Shown here in pieces: positions 52,360-62,582 of a stretch of 64,000 nucleotides of DNA. The position numbers and the translations under genes were made by a program. The stretch comes from Catalinimonas niigatensis. GTDB lineage: Bacteria; Bacteroidota; Bacteroidia; Cytophagales; Cyclobacteriaceae. The stretch spans positions 6,125,501 to 6,189,500 of the forward strand of contig NZ_CP119422.1 in the NCBI RefSeq assembly GCF_030506285.1, read 5' to 3'. Positions within the stretch are counted from its first letter, which is position 1, and the number at the start of each line of letters is the position of its first letter. The notes beneath the pieces were generated by a model. That model had not been told where the DNA came from. It made no database searches and was given only the letters and a program-made list of their open reading frames with translations.

Positions 52360-52923
52360 GTATGTTGGAGTAGGGGCAGGTGAGAGACCTCCAGCCGGGA
52401 GTTTGCACAGGTATTTTTCACCCGATCACGTGCCCCGGCGAGATGCAAAAAAATTGTACTTTGTAGAGAATGTCGGTATAGGCTAGCTCTATGGTTTCCG
52501 TAAGGCTTCTGTAAGTTAGCCCTAAGCTATGGCTATGCAGATAATTTTGTACTTTTTGCGGAAGTTGTAGTTTTCTCTTTGCGGTAAAGATTCCCGGGCC
52601 GCGGCTGCTTCGCAAGCTACGGAATGACGGGTCGGAGACATTCTCTTCCCTTGGTCCTGTGCCCCATAGGACCTGAAGCAAGAGACCTTTTTACAAAGGT
52701 TACTCCTTGTATGAATTATATTGTCTTTTACCAGCAATTTGGCAAGTCATGCCGCAGAGATCTTTACCATACAGCAAGTCATGGATTTAATGAAATAAAA
52801 CAATTATGATGCTGTTGATATTTCCATCAAAAAGAATCAATTGAATAGCATGACATTAGAAATGATTTCATATGCATAGCATGTAGCATTTTTGAAGCCC
52901 TACAAGGAGTGTAAGCAGGAGGG
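52360..52923. other. Intergenic region with GC-rich block
   Basis: About 560 bases after the Mo-hydroxylase operon. Positions 52590-52680 are clearly more GC-rich than the surrounding sequence and contain a hairpin with arms GGTCCT (52653-52658) and AGGACC (52668-52673). The rest is AT-rich. The overlapping minus-strand frames look like translated repeat rather than genes. Confidence 0.45.
52590..52680. repeat. Possible interspersed repeat, GC-rich
   Basis: A GC-rich block (CCCGGGCCGCGGCTGCTTCG, GGAATGACGGGTCGG) in an AT-rich region, ending with a short hairpin. Its minus-strand translation (SPTRHSVACEAAAARESLP) looks like artefact peptides that recur in Bacteroidota databases. That recall is not checked, so it is a candidate only. 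Confidence 0.35.
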
Positions 52924-53265
52924 TTATACTTCAGTGCTCACCTTTTTTACTTCTTTCAGTTTCCACCGGTTCCATACGGACAGAGCGATGGTATGTACCT
53001 GCCCGCTTGTAATATCTGTAAAGATGACTACAGGCTTTTTGGTTTTAAAATCTGTGGCCAGACCCAAGGGCAAAAGGATATACTTGCTGTTGCTGTACAC
53101 CACCCTCAGATCAGGTAAATTATTTTCTTTTTGAACTACTGCTGGTCTGGCTTTTCTTTGATTTGCTCCGGGACTTTTGGGCTTTCGGGACGCTTTGGAA
53201 GTAGCTTTTTTCTTTTCTTTACTAGTCTCCACGGATGGCGCTTTTGGGGTGCTTCTTTTAGCCAT
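52924..53265 (-). CDS. Small hypothetical protein with basic N-terminus
   Basis: A 113-residue protein. Residues 1-48 are very rich in Lys, Ser, Pro and Arg, probably disordered and able to contact nucleic acid. Residues 50-113 look folded, with alternating strands (LRVVYSNSKYILLPLG, KKPVVIFTDITSG, HTIALSVWNRWKLKEV). No known domain is recognised. It is a single gene with no obvious partner. Confidence 0.5.
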   Translation of the reverse strand: MAKRSTPKAPSVETSKEKKKATSKASRKPKSPGANQRKARPAVVQKENNLPDLRVVYSNSKYILLPLGLATDFKTKKPVVIFTDITSGQVHTIALSVWNRWKLKEVKKVSTEV

Positions 53266-53953
53266 AAATGTTTATGCATAAGACAAAAAAAAGACACTCA
53301 AAATTCCCTAAAACTCTTTCAGGATTGGCATTTCTAACCATTGTTTTTCAACTAATCTATTAAGCCGTTTTTTTCTAAATGCTCTGTTCTCTGATACTTT
53401 GTATAAAGAATAAAGTCAAGCTTATACCCATCTTTTTAGAAGGATGATTCCTATACTAAGTCTGGTATTCAAGTGGAAAAGAGTAACGTAAGGGTTTTCT
53501 CTCAGTACAAGGCAGTCATCAAATCTAGAATCACTGCATCAAATTCTCAATTTTCTAGATTATTCAGTCATGTCAAAAATAATTCCGCGCATGAAATATA
53601 AATTTTACATGGATTATTGTAAAATAATCATGTTTTATCGAAAAAAATGCAAACAAAGAAGAGATTGAAATGAGTCTAGCATTAAATTACGAATGCTAAA
53701 AAGAGGTTGTAGCTATCTTAAGCTTTTTTAAAGGTCGATGGTATCTGCAAAACTATAGAGTTTAAAGAATTTTTTAACTGGTACTAGCCAGCATATTCTC
53801 TAGGAAAATTTTTAAGAAATAGTAATCTATAGCAAAAAGCAGTGGTAATAAGTCGACACCCTCAAACAGTAAACATTTTTTTACAAAGTTCAAGTCTTTC
53901 TGACAAGGACTTAAAAGATTCCTCCCAACCATTGACAAACAAATCTGATACGC
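53266..53953. other. Long AT-rich intergenic region upstream of the HAMP kinase
   Basis: About 690 bases between a minus-strand gene and the giant kinase. It is AT-rich with no coding potential. A weak imperfect palindrome (CATGGATTATT with AATAATCATG, near 53610-53635) is the only structure. Regulatory sites for the kinase cluster should be here, but none is clear. Confidence 0.4.
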
Positions 53954-56776
53954 ATGAAATCTGCTTTATTTGATAAAAACCAGGAAAATACGGAAACCAT
54001 AGATGCCCGTGAGTTGCTGCATGTACTTACGGAAGTGAAAAAAGGAAACCTTTCCGTAAGAATGCCTATAGACCTTGATGGCACTGCCGGTAAGATTTGC
54101 GATACGCTCAATGACATTATTGATCTGAATGAGCAGATGGTTCAGGAGTTTACCAAGGCTGGTAATACCATCGGTAAGCAGGGTAAGCTTACTCAAAGGT
54201 TGGAAATTCAGAATGCCAAAGGAGACTGGGCCACGGGTGTGGAATCCTTGAACACCCTGATTTCAGATCTGGTCCATCCTACCATTGAGATAGCCAATGT
54301 GATCAGCTCAGTGGCCAAAGGTAATCTTTCTGAACGTATGCCTCAGGAGATTGGCGGCAATCAGCTGAAGGGAGAGTTTCTTCGGATTTCCAGAGAGGTA
54401 AATGACATGGTCAAGCAGCTCAACCTTTTCAGTATGGAGGTAACACGTGTAGCCCGCGAGGTGGGTTCCGAAGGTAAGCTGGGTGGTCAGGCCAAGGTAA
54501 AAGGCGTAGGAGGTGTGTGGAAAGACTTGACCGATTCGGTGAACCAGATGGCTTCCAACCTGACGGCACAGGTGCGGAATATTGCCGAAGTAACCACGGC
54601 GGTAGCGAAAGGAGACCTTTCTAAAAAAATCACCGTGGATGTAAAAGGAGAAATCTCGGAGCTGAAGAACACGATCAACACCATGGTGGATCAGCTCAAT
54701 TCTTTTTCTTCTGAAGTAACGCGTGTGGCATTGGAAGTGGGTACGGAAGGGAAATTGGGTGGTCAGGCTCAGGTAAAAGGAGTTTCCGGAACCTGGAAAG
54801 ACTTGACCGACTCGGTGAATCAGATGGCTTCCAACCTGACGGCACAGGTGCGGAATATTGCTGAAGTAACCACGGCGGTAGCGAAAGGAGACCTCTCTAA
54901 AAAAATCACTGTGGATGTAAAAGGAGAAATCTCGGAGCTGAAGAACACGATCAACACCATGGTAGATCAGCTCAACTCTTTCTCTTCTGAGGTAACGCGT
55001 GTGGCGCTGGAAGTGGGTACGGAAGGGAAATTGGGTGGTCAGGCCAAAGTGAAAGGTGTGGGAGGAACCTGGAAAGATTTGACCGATTCAGTGAACCAGA
55101 TGGCTTCCAACCTGACCGCACAGGTGCGGAATATTGCCGAAGTAACCACGGCGGTAGCGAAAGGAGACCTCTCTAAAAAAATCACTGTGGATGTAAAAGG
55201 AGAAATCTCGGAGCTGAAGAACACGATCAACACTATGGTGGATCAGCTCAACTCTTTCTCTTCTGAGGTAACGCGTGTGGCGCTGGAAGTGGGTACGGAT
55301 GGTAAGTTAGGCGGCCAGGCCAACGTGCCAGGTGTAGCCGGTACCTGGAAGGATTTGACCGACTCGGTGAACCAGATGGCAGGTAACCTGACCTCACAGG
55401 TACGAAATATAGCAGAGGTAGTGAAAGCCATTGCATCAGGTGACTTGTCCAAAACGGTAACCATTGACGTGAAGGGAGAAATCCTGGATCTGAAAGATAC
55501 CATTAATACCACTGTAGACTTGCTCCGGGCTTTTGCTTCTGAAGTGACGCGTGTGGCTCGTGAGGTAGGTACAGATGGTAAGTTAGGAGGACAGGCCACG
55601 GTGAAAGGCGTAGGAGGTACCTGGAAGGATTTGACCGACTCGGTGAACCAGATGGCTTCTAACCTGACCGGACAGGTACGCGGCATCGCCAAAGTAGTGA
55701 CCTCTGTAGCCAAAGGGAATCTGAAACAAAAACTTTCCATTACAGCAGCCGGAGAAGTGGCACAGCTTACGGATACCATTAATGAAATGATTGATACCCT
55801 GGAAGTTTTTGCGGATCAGGTAACCACCGTAGCCAGAGAAGTGGGAGTGGATGGTAAACTCGGAGGTCAGGCCAATGTGCCGGGAGCAGCCGGTACCTGG
55901 AAAGACCTGACAGAAAACGTGAACCAGTTGGCAGAGAATTTAACTACCCAGGTAAGGGCAATCTCGGAAGTGGCTTCAGCCGTAACCAAAGGTGACCTTA
56001 CCCGAACCATCAATGTGGAAGCACAGGGAGAGGTGGAAGCCTTGAAAGATACCATCAACCAGATGATTGCCAATCTGAAAGAAACCACGCTCAGAAACCA
56101 GGAGCAGGACTGGCTGAAATCTAACCTGGCCAAATTTACCCAGATGCTCCAGGGGCAGCGGGATTTGAATACGGTCATCAACCGCATTTTGTCGGAACTG
56201 GCACAGGTAGTAGCCGCCCATTATGGTGCTTTCTATATCTTAAGACAAGACGAAGATGCTTCTGTAAAACTCAAACTTTCTTCAAGCTATGCTTATAAAG
56301 ATAGTTTTAACCTACCCAAAGAATTTGCCATCGGTGAAGGGTTGGTAGGACAGTGTGCGTTTGAAAAAGAAAGAATCGTCATCACCAATGTGCCTTCACA
56401 ATATATTAAGATCAGTTCAGGCTTAGGAGAAGCTAAACCTATGAGCCTGATCATTTTGCCGGTACTGTTTGAAAATAAGGTGAAGGCCGTGATTGAGCTG
56501 GCTTCTTTTGAGTTGTTCAGCGAGATTCACTTTGACTTCCTGGAGCAGCTGACCGAATCCATCGGTATTGTATTGAATACCATTGAAACCAACACCAGAA
56601 CGGAAGGACTGCTGACTCAGTCACAATCGTTGGCGGATGAGCTGCGCAGAACCAATGAAGAACTACAGGACAAAGCCCAGCTGCTTTCAAGCAGAAGGAA
56701 GAGGTGGAAGCCAAAAACAAAGAAGTGGAAGAAGCCCGCAGATCATTGGAAGAAAAGGCCGAGCAGCTTACGCTGA
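53954..56776 (+). CDS. Poly-HAMP hybrid sensor kinase, N-terminal part (before frameshift)
   Basis: This 940-residue frame has no signal peptide or TM segment. Residues 1-720 are a series of HAMP units of 92 residues ([20 protein letters not shown], then [13 protein letters not shown]-like segments), eight counting the divergent first and the last half. After about 50 helical residues comes a GAF domain (about 745-885; [31 protein letters not shown]). The frame then turns to nonsense after [22 protein letters not shown]; the next gene continues in another frame. The array recalls fungal group III (Nik1/Os-1) kinases, which sense osmotic stress or fungicides. The signal here is unknown. Confidence 0.75.
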   Translation: MKSALFDKNQENTETIDARELLHVLTEVKKGNLSVRMPIDLDGTAGKICDTLNDIIDLNEQMVQEFTKAGNTIGKQGKLTQRLEIQNAKGDWATGVESLNTLISDLVHPTIEIANVISSVAKGNLSERMPQEIGGNQLKGEFLRISREVNDMVKQLNLFSMEVTRVAREVGSEGKLGGQAKVKGVGGVWKDLTDSVNQMASNLTAQVRNIAEVTTAVAKGDLSKKITVDVKGEISELKNTINTMVDQLNSFSSEVTRVALEVGTEGKLGGQAQVKGVSGTWKDLTDSVNQMASNLTAQVRNIAEVTTAVAKGDLSKKITVDVKGEISELKNTINTMVDQLNSFSSEVTRVALEVGTEGKLGGQAKVKGVGGTWKDLTDSVNQMASNLTAQVRNIAEVTTAVAKGDLSKKITVDVKGEISELKNTINTMVDQLNSFSSEVTRVALEVGTDGKLGGQANVPGVAGTWKDLTDSVNQMAGNLTSQVRNIAEVVKAIASGDLSKTVTIDVKGEILDLKDTINTTVDLLRAFASEVTRVAREVGTDGKLGGQATVKGVGGTWKDLTDSVNQMASNLTGQVRGIAKVVTSVAKGNLKQKLSITAAGEVAQLTDTINEMIDTLEVFADQVTTVAREVGVDGKLGGQANVPGAAGTWKDLTENVNQLAENLTTQVRAISEVASAVTKGDLTRTINVEAQGEVEALKDTINQMIANLKETTLRNQEQDWLKSNLAKFTQMLQGQRDLNTVINRILSELAQVVAAHYGAFYILRQDEDASVKLKLSSSYAYKDSFNLPKEFAIGEGLVGQCAFEKERIVITNVPSQYIKISSGLGEAKPMSLIILPVLFENKVKAVIELASFELFSEIHFDFLEQLTESIGIVLNTIETNTRTEGLLTQSQSLADELRRTNEELQDKAQLLSSRRKRWKPKTKKWKKPADHWKKRPSSLR
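54437..56092 (+). repeat. 276-bp tandem repeats encoding HAMP units
   Basis: A GAGGTAAC-like start recurs at 54437, 54713, 54989, 55265, 55541 and 55817, exactly 276 bases apart. The middle units (about 54540-55370) are almost identical at DNA level, so the array grew by recent duplication or is kept alike by gene conversion. It lies within the coding frame and keeps phase (92 codons). Confidence 0.85.
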
Positions 56777-58854
56777 CTTCCAAATATAAATCGGAGTTTT
56801 TGGCGAACATGTCGCATGAGCTACGGACACCGCTGAACAGCTTGCTCATTCTGGCCCAGCAACTGTACGAAAATCCGGAAGGTAACCTCACAGAAAAGCA
56901 GGTGCGTTTTGCCAGAACCATTCACTCCTGTGGTGATGACCTGATCCAGCTCATCAACGATATTCTGGATCTTTCAAAAATTGAATCCGGTTTTATCTCT
57001 GCTGAATTTCAGGCGATCAGGTTTAGAGATATTACTTCATTTGTGGAAGGTACCTTCAAACCTATCTCTGAGGCAAAACACCTCAGGTTTTCCATCAATG
57101 TGGATCAAAATCTGTCCGACAGAATAGAAACCGACGCCCAGCGTCTGAACCAGATCCTGAAAAATCTGCTGTCCAACGCTTTCAAGTTTACAGAGAAAGG
57201 AGAGGTGAAGCTGGAAATCTTTGAAGCAAAAAATAGCTGGAAGATAAAAAATATCAACCTGGACAATGCTTCAAAAGTAGTCGCTTTTGCGATCAAAGAT
57301 ACCGGGATAGGCATCAGCAAAGAAAAACAGAACATTATTTTTGAGGCATTTCAGCAGGCAGAAGGTTCTACCAGCCGGAAGTATGGCGGTACCGGACTTG
57401 GGCTGTCTATCAGTCGTGGTCTCACTGATCTGCTGGGAGGTAATCTGGAACTGGAGAGTGTGACAGGGCAAGGCAGCATCTTTACGCTTTATCTTCCTTT
57501 AGAAGGCATCGCCACGAAAAAAATCCAGAAAGTGATGCCTGCTGACAATTCCAGGCTTGAATATGCGGATATCGGCCTGGGAATGGTGCAGCAAGCCATC
57601 ATCAAAGCAGAACATGATCTGGAGCTGAACAATGAAATCACCAACCAGATTGATGACGACCGCTATAACATACAGGCAGAGGATAAGGTGGTGATGGTGG
57701 TAGATGATGATCTTCGTTTTGGTAAAATCATGGTGGATAAAGGGCATGAACTGGGCTTGAAAATAGTGGTGGCTACCAACTATGCGGAGGTTTTGGACTT
57801 TGCCAATACCTATCATCCGGTAGCCATCACATTGGACATTAAATTACCGGATTACAGTGGATGGAAAATCCTGGATCTGTTTAAAAATGACCTTAACCTG
57901 CGTCATATTCCGGTGCATATCATTTCCGGAGAGCAGAATAAACTCCCTGCTTTTCAGCGGGGTGCCCGCTCATTCCTGTTAAAACCGCTGCGGAATGAAG
58001 ACCTGAATCAACTGTTTAAAGAAATTCTGGATTTCAGTAATAAGAAATGCAAACAACTTCTGCTGATTGAGGACAACGAACTGGATGCCTCAAGAGCTGT
58101 GAATTTCCTGCAAACCAACGAAATCAAGGTGACGGTTGCCAAGAGAGGACAGGAAGCTTTACAATGGGTGGATACCACTGAGTTTGATACGATCGTTATG
58201 GATTACATACTGCCTGATACCTCAGGGCTTGAACTGATCAAGGCACTGAATGTACGTCAGGCACAGTATCTGATACCCGTAGTTGTATTTTCAGTCAAAG
58301 ATTTTTCGCAAAAAGAATTAGAAGTGCTACGCCAAACGGCCAACAGCATTATTTTGAAAGAGGTAAATTCCCTGGACCGCCTTCTGGAAGAAGTGGTGAT
58401 GCGTTTACACGTCAACTATAAGGTGCTCTCTTATGGTAAGCGGAGCATCATTGAAGGAATACGGATGCAGGAAGATGTACTGAAAGGTAAAACAGTGCTG
58501 ATCGTGGATGATGATGTACGAAATCTGTTTGCCCTGACCACTGCTTTTGAACGCTATAATTTACATGTAATTACCGCAGATAGCGGGCAGGAAGCCATTG
58601 ATATCATTAATAAAAATCAGGATATTGACATCGTTCTGATGGATATCATGATGCCCGAAATGGACGGATATGAAACGACCCATAAAATCAGAAATGAAAG
58701 TAAAAACGCAGACCTGCCTATCATTGCAGTCACCGCAAAAGCGATGAAGAGCGACAGACAGAAATGTATAGAAGCAGGAGCCAGTGACTATATCACTAAA
58801 CCTGTGAAGGTAGAACATTTACTCTCACTCATGCGTGTTTGGCTTTATCAATAG
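56692..58854 (+). CDS. Poly-HAMP hybrid kinase, C-terminal part (after frameshift)
   Basis: This frame continues the kinase: a coiled coil ([23 protein letters not shown]), HisKA with SEFLANMSHELRTPLNSLL, a HATPase (DTGIGISKEKQ, GGTGLGLSI) and three receiver domains with DDD/EDN pockets and acceptor Asp in TLDIKLPD, VMDYILPD and VLMDIMMPE. The second has an ILKEV ending in place of the usual KP, so it may be non-canonical. Joining requires one added base between 56689 and 56692 (restoring TCA-GAG-CAG). With it, the full protein has 1633 residues. As assembled, this part has no natural start of its own. Confidence 0.75.
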   Translation, partial: QKEEVEAKNKEVEEARRSLEEKAEQLTLTSKYKSEFLANMSHELRTPLNSLLILAQQLYENPEGNLTEKQVRFARTIHSCGDDLIQLINDILDLSKIESGFISAEFQAIRFRDITSFVEGTFKPISEAKHLRFSINVDQNLSDRIETDAQRLNQILKNLLSNAFKFTEKGEVKLEIFEAKNSWKIKNINLDNASKVVAFAIKDTGIGISKEKQNIIFEAFQQAEGSTSRKYGGTGLGLSISRGLTDLLGGNLELESVTGQGSIFTLYLPLEGIATKKIQKVMPADNSRLEYADIGLGMVQQAIIKAEHDLELNNEITNQIDDDRYNIQAEDKVVMVVDDDLRFGKIMVDKGHELGLKIVVATNYAEVLDFANTYHPVAITLDIKLPDYSGWKILDLFKNDLNLRHIPVHIISGEQNKLPAFQRGARSFLLKPLRNEDLNQLFKEILDFSNKKCKQLLLIEDNELDASRAVNFLQTNEIKVTVAKRGQEALQWVDTTEFDTIVMDYILPDTSGLELIKALNVRQAQYLIPVVVFSVKDFSQKELEVLRQTANSIILKEVNSLDRLLEEVVMRLHVNYKVLSYGKRSIIEGIRMQEDVLKGKTVLIVDDDVRNLFALTTAFERYNLHVITADSGQEAIDIINKNQDIDIVLMDIMMPEMDGYETTHKIRNESKNADLPIIAVTAKAMKSDRQKCIEAGASDYITKPVKVEHLLSLMRVWLYQ

Positions 58855-58866
58855 CTTTATTAAAGT

Positions 58867-60162
58867 ATGATGAATAAGATTTCGGAAAGAAAGTCTTTTT
58901 TTGGAGAAACAGCTAGTTTGATGCAAGACCCGGACATCAAAATCCTTTTGGTGGATGACAGGGAAGACAACCTGATGTCTATAGAGGCAATTCTGGAAAA
59001 AGAAAACTATGTATTCAGAAAAGCATCTTCCGGCAAGGAAGCTCTGAAAGTTTTGCTCAAAGAGCAGGATTTCTCCCTGATCCTGATGGATGTGGAAATG
59101 CCTGGTCTGGGTGGTTTCGAGACAGCCACCATGATTTATGAACGAGACAAACTGCGCCATATCCCGATTATCTTTATCACAGCCCATGACAGTAACCTGG
59201 AGAATATCTACCGTGGATATAAAATGGGTGCAGTGGATTATATCTCCAAGCCCATTGATCAGGAAATGCTCAAAGCCCGGGTTTCTGTCTTCATAGAGCT
59301 TTATAAAAAAAATGTCCAGCTGAAGGCTCAGGAGCAAAAGCTGATCGCGATCAACAATGAGTTGGAGCACAAAGTGCAGGAAAGGACGGATGAACTCACC
59401 AGGAAAAACCTGGAGCTGGAAGCAAAGAATCTGGAACTGGAAAGGATCAACAATGATCTTGATAATTTTATCTACACGGCCTCTCATGATCTGAAAGCAC
59501 CCATGGCAAATCTTGAAGCCCTGGTCAATGTGCTGAATACAAAGCTGGAAGGCAAGCTTGAAGATAAGGAAGAAAAACTCTTCAACATGATCGGTATGTC
59601 TATCGACAAATTCAATAATACCATCAAAGACCTGACCCGGATCACTATGGTACAGAAGGAACTGGAAGACCATAAAGAGCAGATCAACTTCCAGGAGCTG
59701 GTGGCCGATATCAAGATAGATATAGCCCATCTGGTGAATGAGTCGGGGGTAACATTTTTTGAATACTATGATGTCGGGGAGATTGTCTACGCCAGAAAAA
59801 ACCTGCGCAGTATTCTTCATAATCTCATTACCAATGCCATCAAATACCGATCACCGGAAAGAAAAGCTGAAGTAAAAATACAGACCTACTGTCGGCATCA
59901 GGCTATTGTGTTGAGCGTATCTGACAACGGGCTGGGCCTGAGCGAAGAGCACCAGGCCAAAATGTTTAGTATGTTCAAGCGTTTTCATAGCCATGTAGAA
60001 GGCTCCGGTATCGGCTTATATATCATCAAAAAGATTGTAGAAAACAACGGTGGAAAAATTGAAATGGAAAGTGAAAAGGGTAAGGGAACCACGTTTAAAG
60101 TGATCTTTGATCAGCAGGTGCAAACAGATGAAAACAATCCGTCAGAACAGGCTAAAAAGTGA
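58867..60162 (+). CDS. Hybrid REC-histidine kinase
   Basis: A 431-residue soluble protein. An N-terminal receiver domain has the acid pocket DDREDN and acceptor D75 (LMDVEMPG), with K128 in SKPI. A coiled coil follows (about 150-200), then a HisKA with H207 in YTASHDLKAPMANL and a HATPase domain (SDNGLGLS, GSGIGLYIIKK). No TM segment. It starts 12 bases after the giant kinase gene and probably acts as a relay in the same pathway. Confidence 0.9.
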   Translation: MMNKISERKSFFGETASLMQDPDIKILLVDDREDNLMSIEAILEKENYVFRKASSGKEALKVLLKEQDFSLILMDVEMPGLGGFETATMIYERDKLRHIPIIFITAHDSNLENIYRGYKMGAVDYISKPIDQEMLKARVSVFIELYKKNVQLKAQEQKLIAINNELEHKVQERTDELTRKNLELEAKNLELERINNDLDNFIYTASHDLKAPMANLEALVNVLNTKLEGKLEDKEEKLFNMIGMSIDKFNNTIKDLTRITMVQKELEDHKEQINFQELVADIKIDIAHLVNESGVTFFEYYDVGEIVYARKNLRSILHNLITNAIKYRSPERKAEVKIQTYCRHQAIVLSVSDNGLGLSEEHQAKMFSMFKRFHSHVEGSGIGLYIIKKIVENNGGKIEMESEKGKGTTFKVIFDQQVQTDENNPSEQAKK

Positions 60163-60182
60163 AATGTAGCAATCCCTGAATT

Positions 60183-60593
60183 ATGCAGACATCCACTAAA
60201 ATACAAGGTATCATATTGGTAGACGATGATTCCATCACCAACTATCTGAACAGCGAACTCATTCGGGAAATGGAGATTGCCACGCATGTGGTGGTATGCA
60301 ATTGCGGAGAGGAAGCCCTTGATTATCTCCGCAGGCAACAAAACCCTTTGAATACAGAAAAAAGTGTCACCCTGATTTTTCTGGATATCAATATGCCGGG
60401 CATTGACGGTTTTGAGTTTCTCAATCATCTTGAGCAATTAAAATTACCGGAAGGTGTTGATGTGGTGCTGCTTACTACCTCCGATAATCCAAAAGATGTG
60501 GAGAAAACATCACAATTTAAGATCAGAGGATATCTCAACAAACCGCTCACGACAGAAAAGGTAAACAGTATTGTCAATAAAACAGCTCATTGA
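60183..60593 (+). CDS. Single-domain response regulator
   Basis: A 136-residue receiver. DDD pocket near the start (ILVDDDSITNYL), acceptor D68 in LIFLDINMPGIDGF, and K in LNKPL. There is no output domain, so it should relay phosphate or bind a target protein. It lies between two kinase genes with gaps of 20 and 9 bases. Confidence 0.93.
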   Translation: MQTSTKIQGIILVDDDSITNYLNSELIREMEIATHVVVCNCGEEALDYLRRQQNPLNTEKSVTLIFLDINMPGIDGFEFLNHLEQLKLPEGVDVVLLTTSDNPKDVEKTSQFKIRGYLNKPLTTEKVNSIVNKTAH

Positions 60594-60602
60594 TGATCGT
60601 GT

Positions 60603-62096
60603 ATGAAAATATCTAATCTTATTTTTGCCGGATTTTTTTTCATCCTGATACTTTTCAGCATTACCACGTATGTCAATTACCGGCAATTTGAAAAGGTAAA
60701 AGAAGACAATGCCTGGCTAGTACGTTCTCAAATGATCATTCGTACGCTAGGCCGACTGCAACGGAATATTCTGGATATGGAAAGTGGTTTACGTGGCTAT
60801 CTCCTGACTGGTGAGCCTATCTTCCTGAGTCCTTATGATTCGGCAGCCAGAGAAAATGAAATTATGTTTTATGAACTGGATAGCATGATTGCCTTGACTT
60901 CTGAAAAAAATGATGAACTCAACAAAATTCGCCTGCTGCATCATACCTGGCTTACGGAATTTGCCGAGCCTTTGATTATTGCTAAAAAGAATGTAGACCA
61001 GTCTGACAGCAGCTATCAGGTATTCAGAAGTTTATATTACGACCAATTGGCCAGAAAGACCGAGGCAAATATCCGTTCGGAAATAAAACATAATTTCAGA
61101 GAGTTTAGCGAACAGGAATACTTGCTGCGTGAGCAGCGCAAAACCATCTTGGAGGCTTCAGTGGCCAGTACCAGTATCATTTCGTTTGCACTGACTTCCA
61201 TGTCGCTGCTGGTAGGAGGGGCCATTGCTTTTTATATTGCCCGCGCGATCTCCGGCAGGATAAACCATATGGTAAGCCTTGCTGAAAATATAGCCGGGGG
61301 CAATTATCAGGTACAGATAGAAGATACCAAGCGGGATGAACTGAGTAATCTCTCCCTCTCCTTGAATAATATGGCCAGAATACTGCAGGAGAATATCTCA
61401 GAATTGGAAAGGAAAAACAACGAACTGGACCGCTTTGCCTATGTGGTGTCCCACGACTTAAAAGCACCGCTTCGCGGCATAGAGAATGTTACCTCCTGGA
61501 TTGAGGAAGATTATGGTGATATCTTGCCGGAAAAAGTGACAGAATACCTGCAACTTATGCAAGGTAGAATTTACAGAATGGAAAACCTGATTGATGGGAT
61601 TCTCCGGGTTTCCAGAGTAGGGCGGGGTAAGAAAGTGATTGAAGAAGTAGATACGAGGATTTTGCTGCAGGAAATAATTGAAATGATCGCTCCTTCTTCA
61701 GCTTTTAAGGTAAGCCTGCCAGAGGATATGCCGGTTTTTTATGCAGATAAGGTGAGCCTGCAACAGGTATTTATCAATCTGATTAGTAATGCCATTAAAT
61801 ATCACGACAAAGGGCAGGGGAATGTAGTAATATCATGGAAAGATGTGCCAGATTATTACGAATTTAATATCAAAGATGACGGGCCGGGCATTGAACCCAG
61901 ATACCATGAAAAAATATTTGTCATATTTCAGACCTTACAGGAGCGCGACACGGTGGAAAGTACAGGTGTGGGCTTAGCCATTGTCAAAAAAATTCTGGAA
62001 GATAAGAGAGGTAGTATACGGGTAGAGTCTAAAAAAGGAAAAGGTGCAGCCTTCGTTTTTCAGTGGCCTAAGGATGAGCGGGAGTTAACTTTTTGA
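60603..62096 (+). CDS. CHASE3-HAMP sensor histidine kinase
   Basis: A 497-residue membrane kinase. One TM helix is at about 6-24, then a CHASE3 extracellular sensor (about 38-185; RTLGRLQRNILDMESGLRGYLLTGEPIFL). A second TM helix lies at about 190-213 and a HAMP at 213-266. HisKA holds H284 in YVVSHDLKAPLRG; the HATPase ends with STGVGLAIVKKILEDKRGSI. It is the only membrane sensor in the cluster. The ligand is unknown. Confidence 0.92.
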   Translation: MKISNLIFAGFFFILILFSITTYVNYRQFEKVKEDNAWLVRSQMIIRTLGRLQRNILDMESGLRGYLLTGEPIFLSPYDSAARENEIMFYELDSMIALTSEKNDELNKIRLLHHTWLTEFAEPLIIAKKNVDQSDSSYQVFRSLYYDQLARKTEANIRSEIKHNFREFSEQEYLLREQRKTILEASVASTSIISFALTSMSLLVGGAIAFYIARAISGRINHMVSLAENIAGGNYQVQIEDTKRDELSNLSLSLNNMARILQENISELERKNNELDRFAYVVSHDLKAPLRGIENVTSWIEEDYGDILPEKVTEYLQLMQGRIYRMENLIDGILRVSRVGRGKKVIEEVDTRILLQEIIEMIAPSSAFKVSLPEDMPVFYADKVSLQQVFINLISNAIKYHDKGQGNVVISWKDVPDYYEFNIKDDGPGIEPRYHEKIFVIFQTLQERDTVESTGVGLAIVKKILEDKRGSIRVESKKGKGAAFVFQWPKDERELTF

Positions 62097-62153
62097 AGTT
62101 CTAAAAGAGGGTGTATATTGCAGAGATTAAAAAAACATTACCGCAAAGTAAGT

Positions 62154-62582
62154 ATGGTTGACAAAGTAGCCAATATATTGCTAGTAGAGGATGACATGTT
62201 GGATATCATGCAGATTGAGCGCACTTTGACAAAACTCAATATCGTCCACAAATTATACATCGCCAAAAATGGCCAGGAAGCCTTATCTTTATTGAGAGGA
62301 GAGGGTGTAGAAAAAATACAACCGCTTCCCAGCCTGATCATGCTGGACATCAATATGCCCAAGATGGATGGCTTTGAATTTCTGACTATTCTTCGGCAGG
62401 ACCAGGAACTCAAAAATATTAAGGTTTTTATCATGACTACTTCCAATCAGGAAGAAGATAAAAATGTAGCTAAAAACCTGGGAGTTTCCGGTTATGTGGT
62501 CAAGCCTCTGAACCTCACCAATCCCACTTCCTCTATGGATAGCTTTAGTCTCATGATTGATCTGCTGAATCTAAAGAAATAA
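62154..62582 (+). CDS. Single-domain response regulator (Rcp1-like)
   Basis: A 142-residue receiver starting at ATG 62154; a TTG 36 bases upstream would give a longer N-terminus. The pocket is VEDDMLD, acceptor D65 in MLDINMPKMDGF, and K in VVKPLNL. The extended loop before the acceptor is typical of Rcp1-type regulators next to phytochrome-like kinases. No output domain. It ends the signalling cluster. Confidence 0.92.
   Translation: MVDKVANILLVEDDMLDIMQIERTLTKLNIVHKLYIAKNGQEALSLLRGEGVEKIQPLPSLIMLDINMPKMDGFEFLTILRQDQELKNIKVFIMTTSNQEEDKNVAKNLGVSGYVVKPLNLTNPTSSMDSFSLMIDLLNLKK

Noticed and set aside
52590-52680. Possible tRNA or structured RNA in the GC-rich block
   Set aside because: No cloverleaf arms or T-loop sequence can be formed; only one short hairpin is present.
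52418-52737. Minus-strand frames in the region after the Mo-hydroxylase
   Set aside because: They overlap each other and the GC-rich block and look like translated repeat rather than protein.
54437-56092. Regular repeats that could suggest a CRISPR array
   Set aside because: The period is 276 bases without unique spacers, and the repeats are in-frame coding sequence for HAMP units.
58825-59820. 331-codon minus-strand frame opposite the hybrid kinase
   Set aside because: Its translation has the biased composition (Phe, His, Gln, Ile) of antisense to a coiled-coil kinase. The plus strand is clearly the coding strand.
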